A program made the position numbers and the translations under genes. 64,000 nucleotides of DNA from Xiphias gladius (lineage: Eukaryota; Chordata; Actinopteri; Istiophoriformes; Xiphiidae), in the NCBI RefSeq assembly GCF_016859285.1, contig NC_053417.1, forward strand, positions 13,021,206-13,085,205. The letters are read 5' to 3'. Positions 1-12,800 of the stretch are shown here, piece by piece; the first letter of the stretch is position 1; every line of letters begins with the position of its first letter. The notes beneath the pieces were generated by a model. The model was not told the DNA's origin, did not search any database, and worked only from the letters and a program-made list of their open reading frames with translations.

Positions 1-2534
1 GTCGGTCTTTCATGATGCTCTTTGCTCACGTACAAACTCGAATTGTTTTTCTGGTGCATTCTGAAAATCACTGCAGCGTTAAAAAAGACAAGGACAACAA
101 CTGTGGAAATCATGGCAAAGATAATTGTATCCTCTGTCATGACAATCGGCAGTTAAACAGTAAATCATCCCCTTCATGTTAAAAAGTGATCTAGTAACGA
201 GCACTTGAATGTATTTGATTAGCAACCACAGTGTGTTGCCGGATGACATTGGATTGCTTTGTAGTAAAAGATGAGCAACGTTGAACTTTCTTGCCAGACA
301 ACCCTTTGCTGTTGTGCCAGAGCCCACTGGGTCAACCCTGTCTCCCCTAAATTACTTTTATATACAACTAAATGGTAGCAGTAAATATGTTTTGTGTAAA
401 CATAATTGTGACTAGATTACATTTTCTGTTAACGTAATGAGGATATGTTGTTAATTTACCTATTTTCCAAGTCCCAGATACGCTGATACTGAACGAATCA
501 GTAAAATATTCGGACGAGGTATGTTTTCTGCCAGAATATCTGATCTTCCAGTAAAATATCCATTTGTTGTGACTACAGCATTATTACACTTTTCTATGGT
601 TATGTTGAGGCACTAACAGCACTTGGTTAATGTAAGGGAAAGCTCATGGTCTGGTTTAACACAGAAAAAGTCCCCAGTGATTTCATACACCACCTGTTTA
701 TTTGCATTAAACCAAAACCACAATCCCCCCCTACAAAGTGCTTTTGTCGCCTAAACCTAACGACAGACTCTGGATGCGTACCCCAGTGTCTTAGAGCATT
801 GTGTGCATTGTGTACCTGCCATCCACCCCGACCCCCGCCTGGTGACTCCGCTTCCATTCATAAATGTAGTGCTTCATTCACTCAGTTCAGCAACATACAA
901 ATGTACTTTCCAGAAGACAAGGTTGACTGGGTTGGCACCTTTGCTGCGTCAGTGAGCGATGGCATGCCAATGAGGGGGCTGCATTTTTTTAGTGTGTGTG
1001 TGTGTGTGTGTGTAGTGCTCACATCTGCCTTAGAAACCACCTCACTCTGCAGGCTATCTATGAGCAGCGTCTTACTCGACAGGCTCTGAAGATAGCCTCA
1101 GATGCAACGCATGTTCTTCACACACTGTCCTCCCAAGACAATGCCAGCATCATCGTTTCAGCGAATGCCAAAAAATGGCATATGTTTACGTTTAAGTTAC
1201 ACAGCCTTTTTGCGGTCATAAGAAATCGGACATCGACTCAACTATCAAACACCTTGTCCACACTCAGGTTATAGTATGGTAACTGTAAAACATGTAAATG
1301 TCTTGAGTGAACTACCTTAAACTGAATATTTGCAGTAACCAAGCTTTGAACTCATAAACCCACTAAAAGCTGACAGAGACTGACTCTATCCTTTCATTGG
1401 GACAATATTAAAAGACCTCACCCCTTTAAATCTCCGTCTCCACATGCTCACCCTCTCATGTTCTGATTGTTGTGGGAACACTCACAGGCCCCAGCTGATC
1501 ATTGTAATATATGATGCTGTTAGTTTCCTCATGGCAGACGGTTGGGTACCACCGGTCACCACTGTGCTGAAACACTTTTAATCAACCAGAACCTACTGTG
1601 AAAGCCCGAGCCCCACCCGGCTCCCCACCTGCTAAAACCGAGCAGTTCACCTCAGCAACCTCAAAGCGACAGCTAGTATTTAGTAATATCTTGTGGCGGT
1701 CCAGCAGCTTCTACTATAATGTACCCACTGACAGCACTAACCTCTCACAGCCCTGGTACCCCCTTCTAAGGCTATATTAGAACACAGTGGGGGCTCTGAG
1801 AGAGTAGAGGACGGGGAAGAAGTGATTGTTTGGAAGTTCTCAAGACAAGCTGGTATTTTCCCAGGCTACAGTGGGGGTAGGCTTTCTCCCAGCATGTCAT
1901 GCTCTGTGTAGTTTGATTAAAATTGTGAAGTTTCTCAAGTATATGATCTTTGTTGTCCCTGTTCTTCCAGCTACCCAACACCCTAGCTTCTCGAGTCAAA
2001 AGTGCCCACACATAAAATCTTGCATTTTGACCCCTTGAGACTCTTTGTGGGTTTTCCACAATTATTTTAAGGAACATACTGTAGACAACATTATTCAAAG
2101 CAAACCCGTGCTAGTGGTGAAACATCACACCGCATGGTAATCTGTACCGTGATGAAATAAAGCAGCTTGAAAAAGCCACGATTTTGCAACATAAAGCATC
2201 TTTGCCTGGATCTGACTGAGACAACACGTACATGTAATAATAAAGTTTGCTGAAAACTTGCACACCAGAAAGTTTTGCCTGTTTGTATAGGCGTCAACCA
2301 GCATTGCAACACTGTTAGAGTCTGCGGTGGTCTAACAGCGGTGGTTGAATCATAGAAGATTAGGTGAAAACTTGCAGTGAACCAGGGAGAGTTGTGACAT
2401 CATCATCACTAGCGTTAAGGCCAAAAGCTGGCAGGTGTTTCTTTGTCCTGGCTTCTTCTTCGGACTCATAGGAAATCACTGATCACAACTAAGATTTATC
2501 CTATATTTTTTTTTGGTATGTTTTAATTTCAGCT
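1..2534. other. Intergenic, no gene recognised
   Basis: No reading frame here resembles a known protein, and none combines a long open frame with plausible splice sites. Open frames are short and overlap on both strands. The only simple repeat noted is a (GT)11 run at 992-1013, which produces a spurious Cys/Val frame. Exons of a distant gene cannot be excluded. Confidence 0.5.
992..1013. repeat. (GT)11 microsatellite
   Basis: An uninterrupted GT dinucleotide run of 11 units lies in intergenic DNA. Confidence 0.95.
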
Positions 2535-2634
2535 GGGCAGCATGGTGGGTCATTAATTAGCATTTTTTCCTCAAAGCAAAAAGGTCCTGGGTTTCACAAT
2601 CTTGTCCTGATCCCTTCAATGTGAAGTTCCCAAA
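2535..2634 (+). mobile_element. Degenerate teleost SINE-like repeat
   Basis: The segment opens with GGGCAGCATGGTGGGTCA, continues with CCTCAAAGCAAAAAGGTCCT and then GGGTTTCACAATC, and ends near TTCAATGTGAAGTTCCCAAA. The same order of blocks is seen in a very common fish repeat: 'ggcacggtggcgcagtggttagc', then 'cctcacagcaagaaggtcctgggttc', then 'cagtgtggagttt'. The copy is short and diverged, so it is an old, inactive fragment. The match rests on memory of the repeat family, not on a search. Confidence 0.55.
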
Positions 2635-5600
2635 TTTTTTTCAGTGAACTGAAGAATTGAAATAGCACACAGGCTGGTGAGTAATGCATGACATGTGTAT
2701 GATGTACTATATTTTCTGTGTCTTCCATATATGCATTTGACATCGTATGCTATAATATGATGCAGTATATGTAAACACTGCTTCTCTGTTAAGGAAAACG
2801 GGACATTTTAAAGACAATATTTATGCATACTTTAGATTGATACAAATAATAAATGAAGTGCAGATTATAAAATAGCCATTAAATTCTACCCATTTTTGAT
2901 CAGCTGTGAGAAAACAAAGATATACAGGTGAGGAATATTTCTACTTGTTGTGTAGTAGGTATGCAGTACATTCACTTAGAAGTGCTTTTACTGTCCTGAG
3001 TTCTATTTGTTTGAAGAGAAACTTAACCAAACTTTAACAGGGTACTCCTGCGATTTAGTATTGCAAGTCCATAAAATTTGGAGACTTGTGAAAGAGAGGA
3101 TTAAAAAAAATTGATTCAGAAAATGCCTCGGTCTTACGATTTTTTTATCCTAACTGTTTGACTGGTGCGAGTCCAAAAAACTTTGGATCCTACACTTTCA
3201 GTAATGCAGCTCGAAAGCATCTCTTCATTAGAATCTACCTGTCTGTTAAACAAACCACGTCGCCCTCAGGCTGTAATGCAATCTTTTCAGCTGAGATAAC
3301 CCGGGCGACATCACAAGGGTTATTTTGTTTAGCTCCTCCAGACATTATGGAACTGTTTTACAGGTTTATTGGCCCTCTTCATTATGGGTTAACTTACCTT
3401 TCTGTGTAAAATCAGGGACTTCCACTTCAAGTCTCCACAGTGGAAAAGTAATTGCTACCAAATCCCTGCTTCACTCCCACCCCATTTCCAGCTCTCTTCT
3501 ATTATTAAGCATAACATCATAGAGAATATCAGAGGTCATATGCTCATGCAAAACTTATACATGCTTAATATCTTCTCAGATATGATTATGATTATGCTTT
3601 ATCCTACTAGAGGATTTCTGTGTTAACTGCAAAACGCTGCTTTCACATCAAACATCTCAAATCCCGGTGAAGTGGGAAAAACTTTTCACAACAGCCTCCG
3701 AGCTTTACTAGGTACATATCAAAAAAATCAATTATTGAATCTAATTTATCTCATTAAAAATACGCTGTACAAGTTTGTATCTGGTTTCACTTGTTAACGA
3801 ATCACTAGAAACATGTAACACTACAAAAGCAGCTTGTTTAGGCTGTTGATCTGGAGTGACTACAAGGATAAAAGTGGGTGTAACCATCTTGGAATTATGC
3901 ATGAACGTTCCAAGTTATGTGTAATAATAAGTTTTACTGTTCCTCCCATTCTGCTGACACTGTGTGAATGTACCATAAGCCTGACTATGTGCCCCGACAG
4001 TGTGAAAGGGGTGTAGCTCTGAGAGGTTTTAGGAGCTGATGGCACTGGTAATATTGACCTCTGACCGTTTGCTTTCGTCGTGCCCCATTAAGCAGGGGGA
4101 ACACATCAGCCAATACTAATTATTACCCTTTCTGTTATGGCAACTACCAAGCAAATAAGCTTCAACTTCCCTGTTGTTACCTAAGCTCTCCATTTGGCCT
4201 CTGGCATCATACAAATGAAGAGTCTCTTTCCTTGGAGAGCTGTACTCCCCGAGACCCAGACGAGCACTGGAGCACTTGTCAGGGACCCGCTGTATTGTAG
4301 CGTGAATGGTGCAGTCTCAATGCAAATTCTTCCACACTCTCAGGCGGCAAGGCCAGCATTGACTAACTGGTTGTGTTAATTTAGCTGCCTTTCAGTCCTA
4401 CTTGATCCACAGTCTTCTGGACCTCAATGGCAAAAGAGTTAAAAACATCTGAAGTGTCAACGCAAGAATGTGCCATTCAGCCTTGAAGCAATGCATCATT
4501 AACAAATGTCAGGCAACAAGCAACCAGCTGTGGTTAAACAAACCAGGGAGGTATTCTCTACAGTTTACCTCACTGCTGAGGCTCTGTTTTCAACCATTGA
4601 TAACCTAGTGCACTGAGTGGTTTCAGGGGAGAGTCATTTTAACTGAGTGGGTGATCCACATCAACAGGAAGCAAACAAGCTGCTGTTTTTGGTGGTGGAA
4701 ATACGTGTCTGTTAAACCACAAATAGGTAGTGGAGAGGTAGTTTTTTTGTAGAGGGAGGGATTTGTGCCTTATCTCAGTCATTCTGCCCAGTGACAAAGC
4801 TGAGAGAAGGCTGAGACTGAGGCTACTCAGGGGACGTCCCATGCCCTCAGCAACACAACACCCACTCTCACCAGCTGGCTGACTCAGATCCAGAGGGCAA
4901 CCGGGGCACAGCAAACACAGACAGGCATTTGACTCAGACTTAGTGTGTGTAGACTACAGGCCCGAGGGTGTGCGCTACAGGCCTTTGCTCTCCAGCTGTG
5001 ATTTACAGGCTGTTTTTGACAAGGTTGCAACCTGTGCAGTACGCCTTTTCCTTACTGGGGAGGAGACACCCTGAAAACGGACTTCATGATCATGTTGCAG
5101 CCCAGATCCAAAGATAACATTTTACAAGGGGCGAGGTGATGCTTATGAGCCATTACTTCATGTTAGCTAACATAATTCATCTTTTCAGAAACATTATTCT
5201 CTAAATTCAGAAATAACCAAAGAAAACTTGAAATGTTCTCAATATGAAGTCATCCATACCCACTTTGTCTATAGTGTCAAGTATTGAAGGTTGAAGTATT
5301 GAAGCTGAGTTGTCTGCACATTTTGGTGTGTGTATTTTTGTTTTCACCAGCTCGTCACAAACACGTAGCAGGTAGCATACAGTGGGTTTTTAGATCTTTG
5401 TCTCTGAAAACAGATGCCTGCTGCAGCTGAAGACAACACTGTAAGACTGGTGAGCGTGAACAAACCAGTAAAGTTTTGGAGTAGACATCTAAACAATGAG
5501 CTGAAACTCACAATAAAGCTGAGGGGAGCTGCAGATTCAGGTTATATTTCCCTGCAGGTTCTTTACTATGAGCAACCCCTTTCACATTGTTTGCACATTG

Positions 5601-5647
5601 TCTTTGAATACAGTTATTATAAAAAGGCTGACTACAACCATTATAAG
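2635..5647. other. Intergenic, no gene recognised
   Basis: No coding exon was recognised. The part at about 4090-4380 is less AT-rich than its surroundings and carries an octamer-like ATGCAAAT near 4320, so it could be a regulatory element. That is inference only. Confidence 0.45.
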
Positions 5648-5999
5648 TAAAAGTACAGGAGTATTTTCAGAAAAATATACTTAAAGTATCAAAAGTAAGA
5701 GTACTCATGGAGAAGAAAAATAACGTGGTACATTGTTACTGTATATACAGTATTATTGGATCATTATTGCTCATGCATTATTTAAGAAGCATTTTAATGT
5801 TTTAGCTGGTCAACTTTAAGCTAATGTTAACAATTTTAAAATATATTGAAATGTTTAATCTGTAACAATGAATCAAACGCCAAGGTAACCAGTACCTATC
5901 ACTGGAATGGAAACACTCAAGGAGAGTATAAGCGCTTCAAATTTGTCCTCAAGTGCACTACTTGTGTAAATGCACTTAGTTACTTTTCACTACTGCTGT
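5648..5999 (+). mobile_element. Teleost MITE-like repeat, copy 1
   Basis: The copy begins GTAAAAGTACAGGAGTATTT, passes through TCAAAAGTAAGAGTACTCAT, ATTATTGGATCATTATTGCT and GCATTTTAATGTTTTAGCTG, and ends GTAAATGCACTTAGTTACTT. These blocks, in this order, match a very abundant percomorph non-autonomous DNA-transposon-like repeat rich in 'aagtactt' motifs. A second copy in inverted orientation lies at about 8765-9215. No transposase is encoded. Boundaries are approximate. Confidence 0.6.
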
Positions 6000-8764
6000 T
6001 AGTATGTACATAAAAATACAGTAAAGTCCAATATTCACGATTGAGATTGTCAAATATGACAAGTAATGGGTATAATGTGCAGAGGCTTTGATTTTCTTTT
6101 CATTTACTTTACATTTGGTGCCTTCTTGACTTCTTGACTTGTCTAACGGCTCTGGAAATATTTGCACATCATAATTCAGCCAGCAACGAGTACGCTGGCA
6201 CGCTTCCAGTAGGTTTTCATGCCTGTTGGTGGGTCATGCATTCTGTACAGGTGCTCTGAAGAGACGTTTACAATGGGCCATGATTGTGGTCAGCATCAGG
6301 CAGTGAGCAGTTGTAATGAATGAGAGGTCAAAGGGCCGTTTCATGCTGCGACACGTCGGCTAAAGTGATGACAGCACAGGAGCCTGTGTGTATTACGTGT
6401 GATGAGAGCGGTGCGCGGACAGCTCTGTTTCCCAGCAGCACTCTGCAGAGCTGTGTGGTGGCATGCAGAAGGTGAGTGACAGTGCTGCAATGTGATTGTT
6501 TTTTTTTTTTTTTTTGTGATTGGTTTTTACCACTTCCTATTGTTCCCCTGCCACTGATAACCCCAGTGATCCTGGCCAGAGGAAGGAAGGCCATCGCTCA
6601 GTTTGTGGTGCCGGGCTTGTCAGCTCTTTGTCCTCAGATAACTTATTAACCCACCGAGTCCGCCGAGAGAAGAATGATTTCTCGCATGGCTCGCTGTATA
6701 TTTAACTCAGAGTAAACACCTTTTCAGGAGTCTATCTGCAGAGAAGCAGAGACAGAGACAAGGAACGGAGGGTTTTCTGAAGTGAGAGTGAACACAAAGC
6801 TGCCAGGATTAAGTAAAGCAGAACTTTTCACTCAATTGAAACCTCAATTAAATACATTGGAAATAAGCACAAATAAACTAAATAGGGGGCTTGAAGCTAA
6901 ACTGAAACTTTTGTTTTAGACTAGATGACATTTTTACAAACCTTTTGGGAAAATCAGGTTACTGCAGGAGAAGGGAGAATATAGATACAAGTATAACGAT
7001 TAGTAGTTGGGACAAAATCAAAAAATACAAAATAATTATAACAACTCAACATATGTAAAGGTTCAGTCTTCAAATAGCTTTTTTGGAAGACTGTTACAGA
7101 GTCTTTGCTTGTTCTACAAGATGAGGATGTTCAGAGTTATACAAGGGTGTCTCTCATTCATCTGAAACAAAAAGCTTTTGGGAATAACCCCATCTGAGAA
7201 CATGTGAACACAGGTTTGATTGAAAAAATTTCTCATGATTGATCATGAACAATGCTTCATGATCATAAGGTGGTGAGGAGAAGAAGAAATTAAACTAACG
7301 ACTAATGTTGGACTAAAAGCTGTTGTTCAAAGCAGATGAAGTGAACAGTATTAGCTGCCTTTCACAAATTAACAGAGCTGATAAGGGCCTCAAGGGCTGT
7401 ATGTGGTCAGGGCAGACAGAGACCAGAAACAGACCAGAGTCATTCAGGGTCACCCAACACCACGGGGGCATAGCTGATGAGAAGCATCTGCTGCCTTAAT
7501 TATGAACCGTTCAGCTTGGCTAATGTGTAGGTCTCCCTCCGGTTGTTTTACAATCATTTCAGCTGTTTCACTTCAAGGGGAAAAGTGGCAAAAAGGGACC
7601 AAATTGTTCTATGTGCAAAGAGTCAGACTGCCTTAAGGCTGGAGTCTGAAAGAAGAATTCGATCCGCTGTCTGGAGGTCTAAAAATTCCTTGACACCAGC
7701 TAATGGGTAATAATGTGTTTCTTTGCCTACTAGTGAGGGGGAAGGAAGCACTGGAGATTGAACCAACAGATTCAAGCACTGGGTATGTGACTATGGCCAA
7801 AGATGACTCTGCACACTATTAAGGAATCTTTAGTGTAGCTGTAAGTTTAGCTATACCTTAGAGCTCTCAGCCAGTCTGCTCAGTTTTCCCATCGAAAACA
7901 ACATGTTTCTAATTCTTGAACGTTTCAGGGAGCCTCCCATGAAAACATGCGAGTAAACTGTGTTGTCAATGAGATTTTGGCTTACAGCTCCACTGAGACT
8001 GAACTGGAACAGTTTGATTTTATTCACTAAAAGCCACCATAGTAGAGATGAGACATGTGAGGAGCTGATAAAAATGTTGATTATGGTAATCCGATTGAAG
8101 CGGACTTTTGCCTCTCGGGCTACGTGTGGGCTACCCAATTGGTGGAGTTTGGGGCTGTATGCAGCCTGAAAGATCTAGAGACAAAAATACTTAAACTGTG
8201 TGTACATGTATTTGGGTAAACATAAATATGATTCAATATGCATATTTACTTCATGTTATGCAGTTATTATTCACATAAGAAGACACTACAATTGGACATC
8301 AGTAAAAGATAAGACAATAAGATACTGTTCTTGTAGGTTAAATGCAATTACAACATTATCTAAAGTATCAAGGCTAAAGGAGCCTGAATGGGATTTTAAG
8401 TAGTAGTAGTAGTGTTACTGCATTAATAATAAATTAATCATTTCCAAGAGCTTCCCTCCTTAATCATAAAAATGTATAGAGTTATACTGTATAGATCCTG
8501 TAGGAGTAGGTTATGTAGAAAAACACAGATCTGACCGCGATTTGCCAAACTTCCACTTAACATGGCTGCTTTCGGCGAACAATTCATTTTTTATTTAAGT
8601 GTAATACTAAAAAAAAATAAAATAAGTAAAAGTGATTGATTTTATTTGGTCCTCTTTATCAAGGGATACCTGTACTTCAAATGTATTGTTCCAGGGTGCA
8701 TTTGTCGCACACACTGCAGGAAACAGAGCCTTGGGTTTCCACTATTTACAGTAGCGAAACACAA
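6000..8764. other. Intergenic, no gene recognised
   Basis: No exon with a recognisable product was found. A T17 run lies near 6500. The stretch at about 7380-7560 has mixed base composition and a TTAATTAT homeobox-like core, so it is a weak candidate for a conserved non-coding element. Confidence 0.45.
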
Positions 8765-9215
8765 CTGTGCAATTATGCAAGTGCCGGTACTTGCAGTGAG
8801 TACATTGTTGAAATTCTCACTTTACTTGACTTTATGCCACTTTCTACTTCCACCCAAATACATTTCAGAAGGAAATATGTACTTTTCACTCCATTTCCTT
8901 TATCTGACAGTTACATATACTAGTTACTTAGCAGATTAAAAGCCCTGCACACCTGGACAGGTGTTTCGTACTGGCTTTAAGATTTTACGTTAAAAAAACA
9001 AAACTCTGATGAGTTTATAAAATATGATGCAATGTAAAGACCGAACAACCCAGCAGTATATAAAGTAGCTAAATTAGCTGCGCCACCACGTACAACAACA
9101 TGTTAGTGTATCAGTGGTGATGGCACAACATTGTTATAAAACCCTGACAGGAGCCATTCTGGTGTAGTTGAGTGCGGCTTTATCGGAGTATAATTCCTTT
9201 TACTTCTACCGACAG
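8765..9215 (-). mobile_element. Teleost MITE-like repeat, copy 2 (inverted)
   Basis: Read on the minus strand this resembles the element at 5648-5999. On the plus strand the shared blocks are CTTTACTTGACTTTATGCCA, CATTTCAGAAGGAAATATGT, TATCTGACAG, CAGTATATAAAGTAGCTAAA and ATTCCTTTTACTTCTACC. It keeps an internal block near 8850-8960 that is missing or unrecognisable in copy 1. It encodes no protein. Ends are approximate. Confidence 0.6.
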
Positions 9216-9324
9216 CGCCTTTTTATCGATTTAGGTATTTCATCAAATATCAAATATCGGTTTACGACACCAGTGGAGCTTTATGTGGCATCGACTCAGC
9301 TTGATCTGAATCGGTGGTTGTTTG

Positions 9325-9338
9325 GCGCCATCTTGTGG
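9325..9338 (+). promoter_or_regulatory. CTCF-like motif
   Basis: GCGCCATCTTGTGG resembles common vertebrate CTCF core variants of the type GCGCC(A/C)(T/C)CT(A/T)GTGG. It lies just upstream of the CpG-rich segment at 9540-9820. This is a motif match only. Confidence 0.3.
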
Positions 9339-9538
9339 TTAACATCAAGTACTGCAATGCTCGCTTGGAGGTGACCCAGCTCGTCCCACAGTTAATAAAC
9401 AATGTGAGGACTCGGTACATTAAATTATGCGGCTATTTCCAGGCAGAAGCGGCTCTCAGAATAAACATGTCTATTTGGTCGCTGTTCCTTGTCAAATACA
9501 AGGCAACACCGCTTCACACAGCTTAATCCTGAGGCGAA

Positions 9539-9823
9539 ATGAAGCCCTTCCGAGGTCTGCTCCTTAATAAAGCATGTCGCAGTCTCGGTACGGTAGCCTG
9601 GAGGTACAGTCTAAACTCGGCGGAGTCGACTTGCTGGATTTTGACATGGTCCCCAAAGAACTCGGTGCACCGATACTGCTCTGTCGCCGGTGACATTTCA
9701 GGTGAGGACAATGATGTTTTGTGTGTGCGGCTGATCAAATCTCACCATTGTCAGACCGCATAATCCCCCGAGTGCCCGCAGGTGCTCTTTGCTTCACACC
9801 GAGGATGAACCAATAGTCCACAG
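9539..9823 (+). other. CpG-rich candidate promoter and orphan first exons
   Basis: CpG dinucleotides cluster here (for example CTCGGCGGAGTCGACTTG), unlike the AT-rich flanks. One frame runs from ATG 9539 to a consensus donor CAG|GTGAGG (exon end 9701). It starts MKPFRGLLLNKACRSLG, which resembles a mitochondrial presequence. Another runs from ATG 9574 to a weaker donor CG|GTGACA (exon end 9689). Its 38 codons would join in frame to a candidate exon at 9782-9823 (CAG acceptor, AG|GTACGA donor), giving a CRRCS...HTEDEPIVH continuation. I recognise neither product and found no later exon. It may be a real unannotated gene start, a non-coding RNA promoter, or chance. Confidence 0.25.
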
Positions 9824-12800
9824 GTACGACAATTTCAAATGCTACACTGGGACCACACTAGTTCCTGGTGGTTTGAAATAGTCGATTAACTTATGTAAGG
9901 GGAGTTTTACTAGTGCAAAAATGATCAGGCCCGTGAAATGAAAAGAAAAGTGAATAAAAAGCGATGGCAAAAGAAAAGTCAGGGATGCACTCTTGCTTTA
10001 TTCAGTTCTTGTGGTTTTTATCATATTAAACCGACTTTAATTCATATAAATATGAAAATATAAAAACACAATTATAAAAATGAATACGTTAAAATGGGAT
10101 CTTTAGGGGAACAGAGAAATTGATTGATTGATTATCCTGCAAAAATAATCGATTTATACAAGGGGTTTTGTTATAATTTGCGTTATAATAACCAAGCTGA
10201 GGTTGACAGATGTATCATGCAGTGCCTGAACAGAAAATAAAATGAAAAGATAGGAGCTTGCATACACCCAATGAACTTGATGCTCAAGTGCTGAAAACAA
10301 CATAGAGTGAGGTAACTAGTGTGCAGCCACTAATTTATTATATTCGAAGGTATCAACTCTCATCTTTTAAAAGTTTGAAATAACAGGTAAGACCAGATCG
10401 TCTGTTTGAAATATATTTTCATGTGATGAACACACTGTCTTTCCTATGAGTCTTTCCACTTAGCCCCTGATACTGAAGCACATTTCTGCTGAGAAAGAGA
10501 AAAACAATTACAGTAGCTGTGTTGCATCCTGTTAAGTCCACTTCTCTAACAATGAGAATGAACTAACTGAGCTGGAGAGTGTTTACTAATATATTTTAAA
10601 CAACAGTTTAATCATTAACGTTTTTAATCATTAGTGCATTCTTTTACATCTATATTCTGTGTAGCAGAACTACCTTTTCTCTCTTTCTCTCCCATTATTG
10701 TGACTCCCTTCTAACAACAGTAACAGTTAAGTCTACATCAACCTGTGTGGCATTTGTAAAGTGCTCAACAGCCTGTATGCTTTCTAAACAGTCTCTAAAG
10801 ATCCAAAATAGGAATCTTTGTCTACTGTTTTCTGTTTTCTACCCTTTGCAATAATTAAGACTTTGCACTCCTGTTTGACACAAAGGATGCCACCAACCAA
10901 GGGTGCTTGGTAACGGGACCATACACAAACTCCTCTCTGTGTAAACATCATGTCACTGAGCCGGTGCTGAATGTGTCTGTTTACTGGGCTTTGTTTAATT
11001 GACGATGAATTGCCGGGGCTGACGTGGAAAACAATTAGGGTGAAATTCTGTTGCATTAGCTGCCGTGAAACAGCCCAAACAGATTCCAATCTTAACTCCA
11101 AGAACTGACTCATAAGAGGCTAATCCTGTTGATGGAAACAGAATCCCACCCGTGTCAAAACGGCCCACTGCCCCAGGTGCAGTAGCCACACAGGCCCTGG
11201 CTTGTCTCCCTTTTTAACAGCTGATGAGTTGAGAGGACTCTCATGGGCGCTCAGCCCAGGCTGTGGATTGGCTTGTTAGAGGCTCTGTTTTCTCATAAAT
11301 ATCTATCTATCTATCTCTGATGAAAATTAAGCAAATAAAGGCTGTAGTTACAGCCTGTGAAAGAGTGAGATGCGAATTCTGAATGCAGCGTGATGAAATG
11401 TGTGTCTTTGAAAATGCAAGAATTTTCCAAATTTCATCCTTTGAGTTGTGTGATGCCTATAACTTAGCATTTTGCAAAATTGAGACTTTTATTGTGAAGA
11501 ATCTGCAAAATTCGCCAGGCATGATGTTCACAAAACACTGCGAGCAGTAAAATATATCATGTGAGTTTTTTACCAATGGGACCATCATCATTGTTAATCA
11601 ATACATTCAAGTGCAATTAAGGCACATTAGGCATCTGTTAAGTACAGTTTAACAGTTGATAATGAGATCAGGACTGATAGGTTATCTTGGTATCTTTTTA
11701 GTGTCAGTGACATTTTGAGAGAAAGCATGGCCCCGTAATCACATTGTCCTTACTAAGTCTTACTGATAGCTGTAAACAAAGACTCAAGTCCTCCTCAGAT
11801 AAGCCGTTCTCCCTAATGGTAGATTTCACATTGAAGCGGAAATACGCCCTGGTTTCAGTCTGACATCTGTGCCACGATTTCAGCCGCCTAAGAGTATATT
11901 GAGTATGATGTATGTTGAATTTAAACTTAAAGATCACAAATATAGCAAGACAGATATAGCGGAAACATGTAGTCAAAAACCATGAAACTTTGGATCACAG
12001 AAATTCATACTTTACGAAAAGTATATGCATGTAACAGAACACCTAAGCTCAAATGTCCACTCGCTTTTCAGTGCTTCGAACCGCATCTTCCTAGCTCCAA
12101 AAGGCAACTTGTTAAGGCAATTAAAGGGTTAAACTGGGTGGGAAGAAACAGTCAAAGCTCAAAGATTGTCTTTGTGTTCAGTTTTATAACGTCAAAAGGC
12201 AATACAGTGTGGCATTTGTAAATGGATCAGAGCAGTGTTCAAACCGACTGACCAAGATCAGTTGAAATCAGCATATATTTATATGTTTATGTGGGCAAAC
12301 ATAACTACACAGAGGATCTGTCTATCAGACAGAAATGGTCATATGCAAAGGTGTCGGTATCTGGTTAGATGTGTGTGTATGCGTGCAGGTATGTGTAGAA
12401 AGGTCAAAAAGGCACATGCAGGTACAATGGACTATTACTAAGAGCAACAGCTTAAAGGTACAATCAGTACATGAGCATATAAGAATAAACAGTAAATCAA
12501 TGCTATACATGGCTATATAAGTAATTTCCCTCACACAACTAAGAGGACTTTTGGGCTTAAAATATTTTGTCATACATTAGACTTTTGGTTGCTGCGTTCT
12601 AATAAGGCATATTTTATGACAAGCTTGGAAGCTGAGGCAATAGCTTGGATGGTGAATCATTTATTAATGCTTTATTGACCAGTAATAATCCGTTAATAAC
12701 AGACCAGTTATCTTCTGGAAAAGAGCTACAGGGCGCCTGGTACAAAATCTATAAATTAAAAACTTCTAAACATTTACACTCCCAGATTTGATGCCTGTTT

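Noticed and set aside
646..1274. Plus-strand frames of 147 and 92 codons near the left edge
   Set aside because: They run through the (GT)11 repeat, overlap each other in different frames and resemble no known protein.
10784..11113. 109-codon minus-strand frame upstream of perm1
   Set aside because: No recognisable domain and no good flanking splice sites; more likely a chance frame in a non-coding block.
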